A stretch of 64,000 bases of DNA from Astrocystis sublimbata (GCA_022453515.1 JAJNNY010000006.1:744001-808000), one strand, 5' to 3'. Shown: positions 43,269-54,935, counted from the stretch's first letter. Numbers and translations are program-made. The notes: a model not told the origin generated them from the letters alone.

Positions 43269-44310
43269 TCAGGCACCCTCGTTCTCCTTGTTGTAGTAGG
43301 CCTCCTGCTTTCTAAGCTTGTCGGCCTTGACACCGCCGTCGACGCCCGCCTCGCCGTGCACATGGTCCTGCGTGCCCCAGAACGCGTCGCGCTCCTTGAG
43401 CACATCCTCCGCCCACTTCTTCGTCTCCGGGAGCATGATCCTCGTCGCCACATATGCGAACTCGCCAAGGTCGAGCGCCTTGTTGGCCCGCTTCTCGTAC
43501 TCCACCATCTGCGTCAGGAGCTCCATCTTGTCCAGGTCGTGCACAAAGGTGCTGTCCAGCGTCTCCGAGTCCTCGTACTCCTGCCAGATCGCCCGGATCT
43601 CCTTCCCTGCTTCTCCGTCGTAGACCTTGCCCAGCAGCTTCTCCGTTATGTAGTCCATCGTCTCGGCCTCGCGCCGGCTCTTCTCCGGCTTCGCCACGCC
43701 GTCGACCGGGGTGATGTCGCCGACGATGGCCTCGGCCATGTCGTGGATCAGACACATCTTCATGCACTTGAAGAGGTCGAGCTTCGGCGCGAGCGAGGGC
43801 GGGCAGAGCATCGTCATCAGGGACATGCGGTACATGTGGTCGGAGATCGATTCGCCTCTGTGCATACGTCCATGTCAGCCAGGTGTACCAGGTGTACCAG
43901 GTAAGTAAGGGGGCTATGTCTGCGCATAGTACCTCTCAATGTTGAAGCGCCTCCAGCCCTCGCGCTTGTTGGTCTTCAGCCTCTCGAGGATGTGGAAGTA
44001 TGGGACAGGCGAGTCGGTGCCCTCGGCAAGCGATGTCGGCGCGATGGCAGACAGCACCTTGTCGACCGTCCATGGCTCAGAAACCTGGGGTGTAGGGACG
44101 ATACCAGGATCTAAAGGAGTGTCACGTCAGCTCTTACGACGCTATAGCGTTCATCTAGCAGGATAACTAACCAACAAAGCCGTTGCTGTCGCCCTTGCCG
44201 ACGTTTGACGACATTCTGATTTTGGTGCTGTACTGGAAGCGGAAGCTCCTCTGGTAGTTGAGCAGGGCCTTGGCGGGGAGGGATAGCAGTCGCGAGTAAC
44301 GTGGCAACAT
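43269..44310 (-). CDS. HD-domain phosphohydrolase, HDDC2/YfbR-like 5'-nucleotidase
   Basis: Exons 44310-44172, 44110-43933 and 43857-43269 give 301 aa. An internal ATG at 44214 (MSSNVGKGDSNGFVG) would give 269 aa. The HD domain carries metal-binding residues in ESISDHMYRMSLM, CLIHDMAEAIVGDITP and FVHDLDKMELL, the layout of human HDDC2, yeast Ygk1 and bacterial YfbR, which dephosphorylate deoxynucleoside 5'-monophosphates. The longer N-terminus (MLPRYSRLLSLPAKALLNYQ, then RSFRFQYSTKIR) is Arg-rich and free of acidic residues, like a mitochondrial presequence, so two starts could give mitochondrial and cytosolic forms. Introns are short with GTTAGT and GTACTA donors. Confidence 0.87.
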
Positions 44311-45130
44311 AGAAACGCAAAGTGGCCGTGCGAGTGAGGCGAGTGTGAGTGAGCGAGGAGGGATGAGCGTATGGGGTTTGGAATAGGTAGAAAGGGATAG
44401 GTTGGTATTGATATAGGCGATGGGCAAGGTAGCGGTTCGTAGGTTGCCTGGACACACCTGTTTCCAAAGGACGGGCTGCTTTGGGCCTCTGAGTCAGGCT
44501 AGGCAGGTATCCTGGACCTTGGTCAGCCGACAATGGGTTCACAACAACCCGTCTGGTGTTGCTCGAAGGCCAATGTGATCTGTCACTTTCTACCTAATGT
44601 GAGGATAGCAAGGTGAAAGGCATATGAAATCCCCCACTACCTCCTAAGAAGGTACCTACCCAGGGGCCTACCCAGGGGCCTACCCAGGGACCTAGCACCT
44701 AGAGCTGGCGCTGCATGCGGACCCGGTACCTGGACCCTGCCAAAATCCATTGGTATCTGAATTACTCCTCTTGCTATTGGTTCAGACAGGCAGTGCCCCC
44801 TGTCCCGCACCCTTGTGCATCCTCGGGAAGCTGGTCCTACCGACACTGTCTTACCGCCAGCAATAACCAGCATGTTGAATGTACAATGATGTCAACAGCA
44901 ACCTTGGAAACTTTGAAGGGCAGCAACCCACTTCCTTCTAGCAACAGCTTATGAGTTCGAGCAAGAATCAATTTCAAAAGGATGAAACATTTTTAATAAA
45001 AAAGGCCCCAGCCTCATTGGGTAAGAGGATATGGAAGGTGTAAACTAAACTAAGTACTTACCTATGATGACCCATCAATATATGTTGAATTTCGCTTGAG
45101 ATATACATCCGCCAATGAATGGCACACCTA
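44311..45130. other. Intergenic region
   Basis: About 820 bp upstream of the HD gene, containing the 12-bp repeat at 44655-44690. Nothing else supported before the tRNA. Confidence 0.5.
44655..44690. repeat. Three tandem 12-bp units
   Basis: CCTACCCAGGGG occurs twice exactly and a third time with a final A, head to tail. It is flanked by GGTACC and CCTAGCACCTAG. It appears related to the TACCTAGGTA-type sequences scattered in other spacers of the window. Confidence 0.8.
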
Positions 45131-45236
45131 TCCGAATTGGTGTAGTGGCTAACATATGTCGCTCTCATTGTAACCACCTTAAAAGTGGTTGTAAGACGGT
45201 GCCGACATGCCCGGGGTTCGATTCCCCGATTCGGAG
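45131..45236 (+). tRNA. tRNA-Glu (anticodon CTC) with 34-nt intron
   Basis: The cloverleaf is complete. The acceptor stem is TCCGAAT (45131-45137) with ATTCGGA (45229-45235), discriminator G. The D-arm region is GGTGTAGTGGCTAACA. The anticodon stem is TGTCG (45157-45161) with CGACA (45203-45207). The T-arm is CGGGGTTCGATTCCCCG. The anticodon loop CTCTCA...C has anticodon CTC at 45164-45166. A 34-nt intron (45168-45201) sits at the canonical place, one base 3' of the anticodon, and contains an AACCAC/GTGGTT hairpin. A T5 run follows at once. Confidence 0.93.
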
Positions 45237-45240
45237 TATC

Positions 45241-45245
45241 TTTTT
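45241..45245 (+). terminator. RNA polymerase III T-run
   Basis: TTTTT begins five bases after the tRNA 3' end, as required for pol III termination. A longer T-rich run (45264-45277) lies just beyond and could be a back-up. Confidence 0.7.
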
Positions 45246-45463
45246 CCAGTTGGCGCATGGGTTATTTTTTTTTTTTAATCTTTACTTCTTCACTCTTGTT
45301 CAATTCCTTCCTTGCATCCTCTCTAGATAACCTTTCCTTCCGTGAATTTAGACTTGTTTTCCAATAAATCATTAACGGAGAACAACGACTAGAGAGAGAT
45401 CTTTGCATTTACTGGCTTCTTTACAGCAGTCATTTTTGTGCATGACGCTGTAAACCGAAATAT

Positions 45464-46599
45464 TTACTTCAACAACTCCAGAATAAGCCTCTTATTCTTC
45501 TCGATCGATTCCATAATCTCACTGATGAGGATATACTCGTCCGTCCCATGCGCAACACGAATTGAACCCGGGCCATACAGCACCTTCTTGTGGTCGCCTC
45601 GCAATCTGGGTATGTCCGTGCCGTACGCCATCGGCTCTGCTTCAAAGCTTTCGAATTCCCACTGCAGCACCATCTCGGGGTACTGGAACTTGAAGTCCAC
45701 CTCGACATCGGGGTGCTTGTCGATGGCCTCTTTCACAGCTTTCTTGATCCTTTCCACGTCCGTCGATACGCGGATGCTGCAAAGGGCTTTGGCCTCGGCC
45801 GCCAGGATGTTGTAGCCGGCCCCGCCTTCGATCTTACCGATATTCAGCGTCGACGGGCCCAGAAGATCAGAAACCGGCAAGTCAACCGCTCTGAGGTCGT
45901 TCATCGCGTCGAAGAGAAGTAGCGTCGCGCTTTTGCCTAGATGAGGGTACCCTGAATGGCTTTTGCACAGAATGATCGAGTCAATGATACGTACACCATG
46001 CCATGAAGCGAATTGGTAGTGAAATAATGGATGCTACGATGGCACGCTTACCATGCTTTCCCATGCGCGATCACCTCGAACACAAGATTGCCCTTGTGTC
46101 CCTTGGCTACCTTTCCCTCCGTCGGCTCGGCAAAGAGACCGGCTTCCCAGGTGAGGCCCATGTCGTTCGCAGCTATCATCCCAGGACCGCCCTTCTCCTC
46201 GCCGACGACCCATAGGAAGCTCACGTCTCCGTCCTTGAGCTTCCCCTCGGCGCGCAACTCCTCCACGGCAAATATCTGCGCAACCATTGGCCCTAGGTCG
46301 TCGCAAGAGCCGCGCCCGCGGATCACGTCGCCGTCGATGCTGAACGGGATGTGCGGGGGCACTGTGTCCATGTGCGCCGTCACCAGCAGCCGTGCTTTTC
46401 GCTCCTGGCCGAGATATGCGTAGACATTGTGCCTCGTTGAGCCGTCGGCAATGGCGATGCGCTCCGCAGTAAACCCGCGCCCCTGTATGTATTTCGCCAA
46501 GTATTGTCCGATTTCGAGTTCTTGTTCGCTGGTGCTCTCGATGTTCATGAGCGTCTTCAGGAGCTCCACCACCTCTTTCGAATCCGTATTCGCTGCCAT
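45464..46599 (-). CDS. M20-family metallopeptidase (ArgE/DapE/ACY1-like)
   Basis: Two exons, 46599-46052 and 45959-45464, give 347 aa. Metal and catalytic residues are visible: TAHMDTVPP (His ligand and Asp), GRGSCDDLGPM (bridging Asp region), VGEEKGG (catalytic Glu and adjacent ligand), AEPTEG, and a late His in RVAHGTDEY. The dimerisation lid starts after ACHSGYPHLGKS, which is formed across the intron (GTAAGC donor, AAAAG acceptor). Family members deacylate N-acyl amino acids such as N-acetylornithine or cleave short peptides; the substrate cannot be fixed from sequence. There is no signal peptide, so it is probably cytosolic. Length (about 350) matches compact ArgE-like fungal members rather than secreted carboxypeptidases. 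Confidence 0.9.
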
Positions 46600-47429
46600 G
46601 GTCTCTGGCGGCGGCGAATAGTAACTTGACTTATAGGAATCGATGCGCTGGAGCAGCCGGGCTGGTTATTCTCAACTCAATTCTCGCATTCGATTAGTTG
46701 GAGAGTTTATGCACTTGTATTAGTAGATATCCCGCGATCGGCTGTGGCGGGGTCGTGTTCTGGCCAGGGCTCCGCAGTTTCGATTCAGTCGTTCGCGACC
46801 AGCCATCCGCCGCACTTTGTAGTAATTGATCCGAGTTGCATCTGCAACATGCATACCCTCCATCAACTTCCAAACATTTTAAGGAATTACAGGCATATTC
46901 TCAAGGAGAAACTCGACATAATATGCATCGAATCCATGTCAAACTCTGCCAAGTTACAAAATCCTCGCCTGATCCTAATACAGGGCTATGAACGCCGTGA
47001 GCATGACGAAGAAATGGGTAAAGGATCGTGGATAGCGAGGATTAAGCTTGACAAGATGTTAGGCGTTCCCAAAGTATCAACTACATTTTTCGAACAAGGC
47101 TTACTCTACGAATTGCCTCGCAATTGAACTCACGATAGTTTCACTCGACTCTTCGGCGATCATCTCGATTCGAATCATGTAATTGGAAGCTCAATGACGT
47201 CACGATCGCAGGTTTGTTGAACTACCATCGACGCTATCATTCAGATACTACGAATTGCTTCTATACCGATCCCAATTCTTTGTAGCCGAGCATTGAAATT
47301 GATAACATCGGCGATCAAAAGTATAAATCCATGTCGCGAGACTTGTTTTTCTACGACCTCCGGACATCCACGATAAGATCAGCGCGACAATCATATCACA
47401 GGGGCATCCCTTATACAATTAAAGAGACC
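46600..47429. other. Divergent intergenic region
   Basis: About 830 bp between the M20 and 2H genes. A 127-codon frame (46744-47127, plus) contains PHFVVIDPSC and GKGSWIARIKLDKML but nothing I recognise. It may be chance or a relic. Confidence 0.4.
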
Positions 47430-48023
47430 ATGACCGCCGATTTCCAGGAAGCAGCACCGCCCAGGAGACGTCAAAACCCGGCCCACGCGCCCCCAAACCC
47501 TGAAGACAATGTCTACGTCCTGACGCTGAAGACCGACGCCGCGCACCAGCAGCGCATGTCGGAGCTGCGAAGGCGGTACTTTCCCGCGCATCTCCTCAAG
47601 GTCGATGCGCACATAACCCTCTTCCACGCTCTTCCGCACTCCTCGAAGTCTGCCGTCATCTCCGACATCTCGTCTCTATGCGCCGCAACCGCGCCCTCGT
47701 CTATCCGCGCTGCGAAGCCCTTTCGCATGGGGCGCGGGGTGGGCGTCCATGTTACGGGGCTGGAGCCTGTGGGGGAGCTGTGTAGGGAGATGCAGACAAG
47801 GTGGTGGGAGCACTTGACGCAGCAGGACCAGAGGAGGTTCAAGGGCCATTACACCCTGATGAACAAAGTCGATGACAAGGAGACGGTGGAAAAGTGCCTG
47901 GAGGAGCTGGAGAGTGGGTTTGAGGGTTGCGAGGGGAGGGCGATAGGCTTGGATCTGTGGAGGTATGATCGTGGGTGGTGGAGGCATGAGAGGGATTTCG
48001 AATTTAAAGGCACGGCAAGGTAA
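47430..48023 (+). CDS. 2H phosphoesterase (2'-5' RNA ligase-like)
   Basis: A single exon. I start at 47430 (MTADFQEAAPPRRRQ, 197 aa); the frame is open to 47331, adding 33 residues. Two HxTx motifs, HITLFHALP (about residue 70) and HYTLMNKV (about 146), define the 2H fold that hydrolyses or joins 2',3'-cyclic or 2'-5' phosphodiester bonds in RNA or small nucleotides. Flanking elements VYVLTLKTDAAHQQRMSELR and PFRMGRGVGVHVTGLEPVGE fit the two lobes. The C-terminus, LDLWRYDRGWW, is also conserved in the fungal LigT-like group. The natural substrate is unknown; tRNA splicing-related cyclic phosphates are one possibility. Confidence 0.85.
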   Translation: MTADFQEAAPPRRRQNPAHAPPNPEDNVYVLTLKTDAAHQQRMSELRRRYFPAHLLKVDAHITLFHALPHSSKSAVISDISSLCAATAPSSIRAAKPFRMGRGVGVHVTGLEPVGELCREMQTRWWEHLTQQDQRRFKGHYTLMNKVDDKETVEKCLEELESGFEGCEGRAIGLDLWRYDRGWWRHERDFEFKGTAR

Positions 48024-48811
48024 TTAATGACCGGATAGGTAAGTAGAGTGAGTACGTTGGTTATCGAGCGACGCCCTCTTCTTGCGCATCTATTATATTT
48101 TGATCAGTGATATGAAGGACGATACGAGCAATGCCACTCTTCACTTGCTAAAGCAAGCGATAATGCAGCATTTAGCACAGGTACAAATATAACGGAAATG
48201 CCTGGCAAGTCACTCATCGCAGCATTGCCAAATGCGCCTTTCCCCCCGCAGTACTCAACACGAATTACTGTGTGACGATGATCCGAGTTTTAGCATTTGG
48301 TAATAAAATCTTCGCAATAAATTAAGCTATCTAGCTTGTACGTAAAACTTAATGTCAAGATATGTCCGTCGCAATGTGATTGGACCCTTGATTAGCTGGT
48401 GATGATACATTCGAGGCGCCGAGTATCTCCGCGATGTCAACAATGTGAACTGAGAATCTCGTCGTTGCTGTGGCGCGGCTCTCGTTAGGGCTTCGTTATC
48501 TTTGTTTTCTTCTTTCCTTTTCTATTTCTCCTTTCAGCGCTCTCCTCTTTGACTTCATTAAACGAAATCCAGATTCTGAGAGCTTTTGATGTGAATGAGC
48601 CAATGATGTGCCAGCAAAGTTTCTTCCAGATGAAGGTGGAAAGGCTCAAGATGCAATGCGATCTAGTCGCCTCTAGACCGAGCAAGGCGTGAACAGCGCT
48701 TGTCACTGGCGAAGATGCCAATAGGACGTCAACAATGAGTCCCCTCAAGTGCAGATGGGTGTGGTTGTTAGTTGCACAAGTTGCAATGTATGGTTGAGTG
48801 GATGGTAGTAG
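48024..48811. other. Intergenic region between convergent genes
   Basis: About 790 bp holding both 3' ends. A minus-strand frame at 48485-48748 lies in a T/C-rich area and is not convincing. Confidence 0.5.
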
Positions 48812-51800
48812 TTAGATCTCACCAGCCTTCGCCTGTGGCTCTTCACTTGACGCATCCTCCTCCTCCTCCTCATCGTTACGCAAAACTTCAAAAGTACCAT
48901 CTGAGAACTTCTTGACGTTGCCGAAGAGTGACACTATCTCCTCAACTGAAAGTTTTCTCTCCGCCCCTGGTTCCATGATCTTGCTGATTTTCTCTGTCTT
49001 CTCTTCCTGGAGAGCCTCTATTCGGTTGTCGATAGTGTTCTCGGCAATGATACGCATAAAGTGAGTCTCCTTTTTTTGCCCGATGCGGAAGACTCGAGCA
49101 AATGCTTGCAGCTCAACAGACACGTTCCACCAAGGATCGACAATGATGACTCGGTTCGCCATCGTCAGGTTGAGCGCCACTGCGCCGCTCTTCAGAGACA
49201 TAATCTTACAACAGTCAGTTCTCTGTGTATAAGGGGATCATTCGCACTTACCATAACCTTGATGTCGGCTATTCTATCGAACGCCCGCACAGCTATCTCC
49301 TTTTCCTCCGAAGACATCGAGCCATCGAAGTAGAGAAATGGAATATTCTCAGCCCTGAGCATCCTCCCAAGCACCGCAGAAGTCACCTTGAAATCTATAA
49401 ATACGATTATCTTGTCGTCAGGAGCTTGAGACTGCCATTCGAGAATTGCCTCTTTGACTGCTGTTGTCTTGGCACTTGGTACCACAGGTTCAGGATAATA
49501 TTGGTCAGATTGTTGAAAAAACTTAGTTTGCGATCTCTTCAATTGTGGATGTCTTCCAAAATGGTCAAGACCTAGCCTCACAACACGAGACTGACAAGGT
49601 TGTATCGGCGCTCCGCTTGTGGAATGTTCGGCGTCCGAATCATCTGAGTCTGATGGTTCAGCTGGGAGATAGCCAGTCAAGGATTTGTCGCAGTCAGGAC
49701 ATTTGGGTATTGCCCGTTCCTTATACTCCTCTCGCAAATGCTTCCCGATACATTCTTTGCAGAAAATGTGCTTGCACTATATGATTGTATTAGTATGGCA
49801 CACCCTAATAGCAAAATTGAGTCCTTACTTGGGCAGTTTGAGGTTCAACAGCCTCTTGGTAGCAAATGCGACAAACATCTTCTTTCTGCGAATCCAGCAT
49901 CAAACTCAGCTGTCTATCAATGTTGAATTCGTGACCAAATTGACTAATTCCAAAGGAAGTCTTTCGGCCTTCCTCATCACTTTCAAGTTTGACAGTTGCT
50001 TTTTTGGCGCACCACTTTCCAATACGTTCAAAGAAAGGTCGCTCAACTACGACGTTTCTGAGTCGGCGTTGAATCTCGAGGAGATCCTCAGTCGATAGAT
50101 TCTTCCTCATGGCCCGTTCGAGATTGAATGGGTGGGCTGCGCCTTGTCGAAGTCGCAAGGACAAGGTCAGGTATGTCCGAAGCTCTTTCGCCCCAAGTTG
50201 CCGCCCCTCGGCCCGAGCTTTCCCAAAGACGTCATTGATCACGCCTCGAATTCTTTCTTCGATTACACTTCGAACGGTCAGTAGCTGATAAGTTTGATAT
50301 ACTGACTGACATACTTGTAAATTATTCTCTCTTCCTCGGTGAGTTGAATGCGTCTCACACCGTGGTGAGGTGTTGGAATCGAATAGAGCGGCTGGCTCAT
50401 GAAGGTATCGTTCATCGTCCTATATTCTGCTTGTAAATATCCCACACACAACCTCAAGACAAAGATTTATTATATCTCACCTGCGCATCATGATTGTTTC
50501 TATCATTGTGCCGAGACGTTCCTTGGACTCAGGCTTCAGTGTAGCGTCAGTAAGGAATAATAACCTCAGTTGGAATGATGGGTGCTGCATACATCTTTGT
50601 CGGTTGTGTAGACAGAGTGAAAATCTCTCAAGTTGGTTACCCCTTCAACTTTCAAGAACCTTAGATAAGGATAAAGTTCTACATAGAGTTAGTGAATTGA
50701 ATGTTCTTACACCTCACACCGAATCCTCACCATCAATCGAATTCGTGATGGGCGTCCCAGATAGAGCCCAACGATAGCGTCCGTTAAGGTTCTGGCATCC
50801 AATAGATGCTTATTCATGTTAGTATGATATAAAATTGATCACCATTGTCTGAACTTACTTTGACATGCTCTGTTTTTGATGTTGTGCCCTTCGTCAAGAA
50901 CAACTCGCCAAAATGGCATCTTGAAAAGAACTCCAAGTTTGTCGTCATAAGTCTTCTGAAACTCTTTTGCGCTGTGATATGGGCGGTCAGGCTGCCTTCG
51001 AGATTTATCACTCGGGAAATTGCGTGAAATCTCTTGGTAACTTGCAAGACTGCCGAAGCATTGTTAAGGTAATGTACGAGTGAAACGCAGAGATTTCTTA
51101 CATGATATCCATATGCTTCAGAACACTGATTGGTGTTCTGGAACTTTGCTTGTAATGCAAGACTTCCTCAATGTATTTCCTTTTCACGTGCTTCTTGATT
51201 TCTTCCTCCCATTGAAATATAGCTGCTGCGGGGGCAACAATGAGGGTTGTCTTGCCAAATCTCTTGACATCCTCATCTGTTGGGCGGTTCGATACTATGC
51301 ATGCGAGTGTCTCAAGGGTCTTTCCCATGCCCATCTCATCCGCTAGGATACCGCCTTTTGGTCCATTCTTGCAGAACTCTCGGCCCAACATCCAAGAAGC
51401 TCCGATGAGTTGATGGGCGTGTAATGGGGTCTTCATCCCATCAACAAGCCAATCCCCGTCCTTGGCGAGACACTTGCCAAATCCAAAAGACCTGGTAGCT
51501 TTCTCCAATATCGTCTTGTCTGCTCGTGCGATTTTTTTGTTCACAGCGCCTGGTAGAGCATCCATTATCTTTTTGAATTGATCATGCTTTGTTGATGCCT
51601 CTATTTTGCTAGCCTCGGGCAGGTCACCCAATGCAATTCGAGCCTCGATAGGATTAGAGTGTTGTAGGGCCTTAAACATCGCTCTCATCACTCTTAGGGA
51701 TTTGCCTTGTTGGGCGCCGCCCTGTTTGTTCTTCACAGCAGTCGTAGTAGTCTTGGTAACTCTCCCCTTCTTGATACGGTGATTGTCAGCCCTGGAAAGC

Positions 51801-52330
51801 TCTTGGAACCGCTTGCGTTTCAAACCTGCAGCATTAGGCAATAGTTGAGTGCTTTCTTGATGCTTTTCCCACCATTCCTTCGCAGATTTGGGAATTGTCT
51901 TCTTTGATCTCTCTTGCTGTTTCGCGGAGCCCGCAATCTCTGCATACTTCGCAGACCCCAGATTGGTAGTTTCATCTTTGGGGTTCTGGGTGATATTAAG
52001 TGTATCCGTGGTAGATCGAGCTGATGATCTGGGTACAACCTTGATCTTCACAAATGGACGTTGTCTGTCGCTCACGGACTTGACATTTGCGAGCTGAGAA
52101 GGACGTGGCACATCACCTTGGGGCTCTGAGGAAGGAGAGCAGACGACGGAGGAGACAGTTCCTGTCATCTCTTTAGAGGTAGCCTCATCTGTGTCACTTC
52201 TGGATGCGATGCCTCGCACGTTGTCGGTGTTTGTGTCGACATCCATCGTAGAGGATTGAGACATGGACGGGAGAATGCCACTGCGGTCGATATTGGCAGA
52301 AGGCTCGGTTTCTTCAGTGTTGTTATCCAT
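48812..52330 (-). CDS. SNF2-RING ATPase, Rad5/Rad16 class
   Basis: Nine exons (52330-51102, 51049-50859, 50808-50731, 50678-50593, 50533-50481, 50419-50315, 50267-49829, 49776-49252, 49204-48812) give 1032 aa. The N-terminal 290 residues are Ser/Thr/Lys-rich and disordered. The ATPase N-lobe has GGILADEMGMGKT (about 335), LIVAPAAAIFQWEEEIK, a DEGH box (about 465) and WALSGTPITNS. A C3HC4 RING is inserted between the lobes (CRICYQEAVE ... CKHIFCKECIGK ... CPDC, about 712-757). The C-lobe ends ARVFRIGQKKETHFMRII. No HIRAN domain is seen, so it is closer to Rad16-type fungal ATPases than to Rad5. The expected role is chromatin remodelling with ubiquitin ligation in DNA repair or silencing. Exons 3-6 are only 53-105 nt. 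Confidence 0.9.
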
Positions 52331-52723
52331 TTTAGAAGCAATGCGAGTACGCTATGGCTTAGTTATCGATTCTCCAAAGTCCAACCTCTCGAGGGGAACT
52401 GGTGCGGAAGATGACTAAGGATGTTCCGGGAGGGTGGAAGCTCGAAAGATCGATAGTGGGATGTTGCTGTGAGAAGTGAGAAGATCAATACCAGAGATGA
52501 TATTCCAAAGAATGTTAGCAAATCAGTGAAGGGTACGAGTGCTCGAGGAAGTAGAGGTGGCGGCTATTTGAACGCCAGGAAATCTTGGAAATCCCATCAA
52601 TGCGTAGCTGCAAGATTTAGAACCCAATGACTGATACTGAGTAACGGAAGTGAGAAAGCTGTTGAAGATATCACGGCGATTGGTGATACATGAGGGCTGA
52701 TTTCGGAAGTGCGCGGTTCTGGT

Positions 52724-52860
52724 GGTGTTGTAGGTGTGGTGTTGTAGGTGTGGTGTTGTAGGTGTGGTGTTGTAGGTGTGGTGTTGTAGGTGTGGTGGTG
52801 AAGGTGTGGTGTTGTAGGTGTGGTGGTGAAGGTGTGGTGGTGAAGGTGTGGTGGTGAAGG
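52724..52860. repeat. 14-bp minisatellite
   Basis: About 9.8 copies of a 14-bp unit in two versions, GTGGTGTTGTAGGT and GTGGTGGTGAAGGT. The first version fills the left part and the second the right, with one interspersed switch. It lies about 400 bp upstream of the SNF2-RING start codon. The strands are markedly asymmetric, with G/T on plus. Reading the minus strand gives a Thr/His/Pro-rich frame that is a by-product of the repeat. Confidence 0.92.
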
Positions 52861-54927
52861 TCAAGTAGAAGGTCAAGCAGAGGCTCAATAATGATGGCAG
52901 GCGTATGATTGCTGGCAGGAGCTCTTACCTTGCGTGCAGAATAGGATTTTCAACCTCCCAAAATATCTCAACCTTCTTATTGGTGTTCGATGGGAGCGGC
53001 TGTGAAGCCAATAAAATGTAATGGGATCGAAAATGAATTATTTTCAACGATGTAGCTCGGTTTTTATGAGTTGTTCAGTAGGATGCGTTGGTTAAGGATG
53101 AGTTTGAGATCATCGTGACTTCCTTATCTGTTTTAAGTTCCGAAATGGGTATCAACGCTGTATCTTATCCCGAAAGTATGTCTTCTGTAACGAGTTATGA
53201 AAGTAAGTCATCGACTCAGGCTTCATGCCAAGGCGCATACGCATGTACAACAGAGCAACTGCCTCGAGTGCTTCGGCTTTCACTTTGGGGCCGAAGTCCA
53301 ACTGCAAAGACTGCAGAACTAGCAACAACGTAGTTGACTTACGGCTACGGCAAGCATGGAGTAACTAGACTTCATTGCCAACATTACGCACTTGAGTTTT
53401 GAATATATGCCCATAAAGCACAACATCGCAGAGAAAAATGCAACGGGAGCAACATAAGTGATCAGACCATACAATAATGGCTTCTCTCAGGACCAAGTCT
53501 TAAAAGCGCAGCAGTTGATGACACTGCTCTTGGCCCATTCTTTAAAAACTGTTATGTCCTTCGTTAGTCGTTCTTGTACTATATTATATTTTTCACTAAT
53601 TCATCAATAGAAAATAATGGAACATCGAAACATAGGATCTATGATCATTTGCGTGATGATGTAAATAATACCTAGGTACATAAGTGAGCGACGCGCACAA
53701 AGTGAGAACACTAGAATACGAAATTAGGCGCCCCTTATGCCACATTGAATTGCGCACTCCAAGGTGAATTATGTTTTATTCATACCTTTGAAGCGCCGTT
53801 GTAGGACCATCGGAGTCGGATAGATCGCTCTAGAACACGCAGCGAACGTGATGGGGCTGGCTGTTGTGACACGACAACAGGATCTTTTGAAAAGCGAGGT
53901 CTAGTCAGACCACGACACACCATTGTCGTTGCTGTGTCCTGCTGACATTCTAGTATCTTGCGATTGGATCAAAGTATTCGTATTTCTTTACTTTATGACA
54001 TGCTCGGACTATAATCAGCACTACGTCAGCGCTTACCTATATCCAACCCGTCACATTACTCTGTATCGCGACCAAGGGCTTGGCTAAAAATACTATGCGT
54101 TAATGAAGCAAACCACGAATGGGGCAAGTCACTCAAGTCCTGAGGCTATAGGTGAATGCGCGGAGACCTTCAGCCCTATGAGGCTGTGTCGTGCTTTAAT
54201 CCTCACCGCTGTTCGCCTCTAATTGCTGACGTTGGATGGCACAATGTCACATCGGTTCAGCCGTAAGTCTGGTAATGCATTGCGAGTTCGTTAAGGGGCA
54301 ATTTGCGCGTCTTCGGCGTTCAGAGTCGTATTCTAGACAACGCCACCAACGGGGAATTTCGTGTAGAACCTGACCCACCCGATCTGATAAATCAGCCGAA
54401 GATTTAACTCAATGGCTAACATAGATTCCATTTCCATTATGTGTTTGTGGTTTTTTCCAGCCTGTGAAGAATGGGAGTGCTTTCGGAAAGCGGCACAAAC
54501 AATCTCGCAAGATCGGAGCCTTGTTGGTCACGCCTAGACCAACACGCCGTATCTCGGCCATCCTCGAAATGCTGCCTGTTGCAGTGGAGATCATCGCCAC
54601 TGGAGATGTGAGATAAGCCGCCTCATATTTGGCTAGATGCAGCGTCATTCAGGAACGTCGTTACATCTATGGACAACCCAAAACCCGGCTGACAGTTATA
54701 GACGCCTAGAAAGGTGACGTTGTATGCACGAGATATCGTGATTGACCGGAGGGGCACCAGAACGAACCAATGAAAGCCTCAGGGAGGCGGAATCGGATAA
54801 CATGCTGATACACAGCTCTCGGTCAGATGCTGGTCAGCGCCGAGTACGATGGGATTAGTGTCAAGGCTGATTCTAGCAAAGGACACAGTCAACTGTTCAT
54901 ACAAGGCTTATAACGGTGACTAGAATA

Positions 54928-54935
54928 GATATAAA
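54928..54935 (+). promoter_or_regulatory. TATA box of DyP gene
   Basis: GATATAAAG in the context AATAGATATAAAGGGCC, about 180 bp before the start codon at 55110. The downstream leader includes AAATGAGAGCAG, whose short upstream ATG frame may be translated. The match is clear; use is inferred. Confidence 0.5.

Noticed and set aside
43312..43904. Long frames in other phases over the HD-domain gene
   Set aside because: High GC third positions open these frames; the HD motifs and splice junctions define the real one.
46744..47127. 127-codon frame between the M20 and 2H genes
   Set aside because: No recognisable family; it lies in a divergent promoter. Transcript data would be needed to accept it.
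52724..52860. CRISPR-like array
   Set aside because: The units are contiguous 14-bp repeats without spacers; this is a eukaryotic minisatellite.
52523..52888. Thr/His/Pro-rich repetitive frame
   Set aside because: It is a by-product of the 14-bp minisatellite, not a protein gene.
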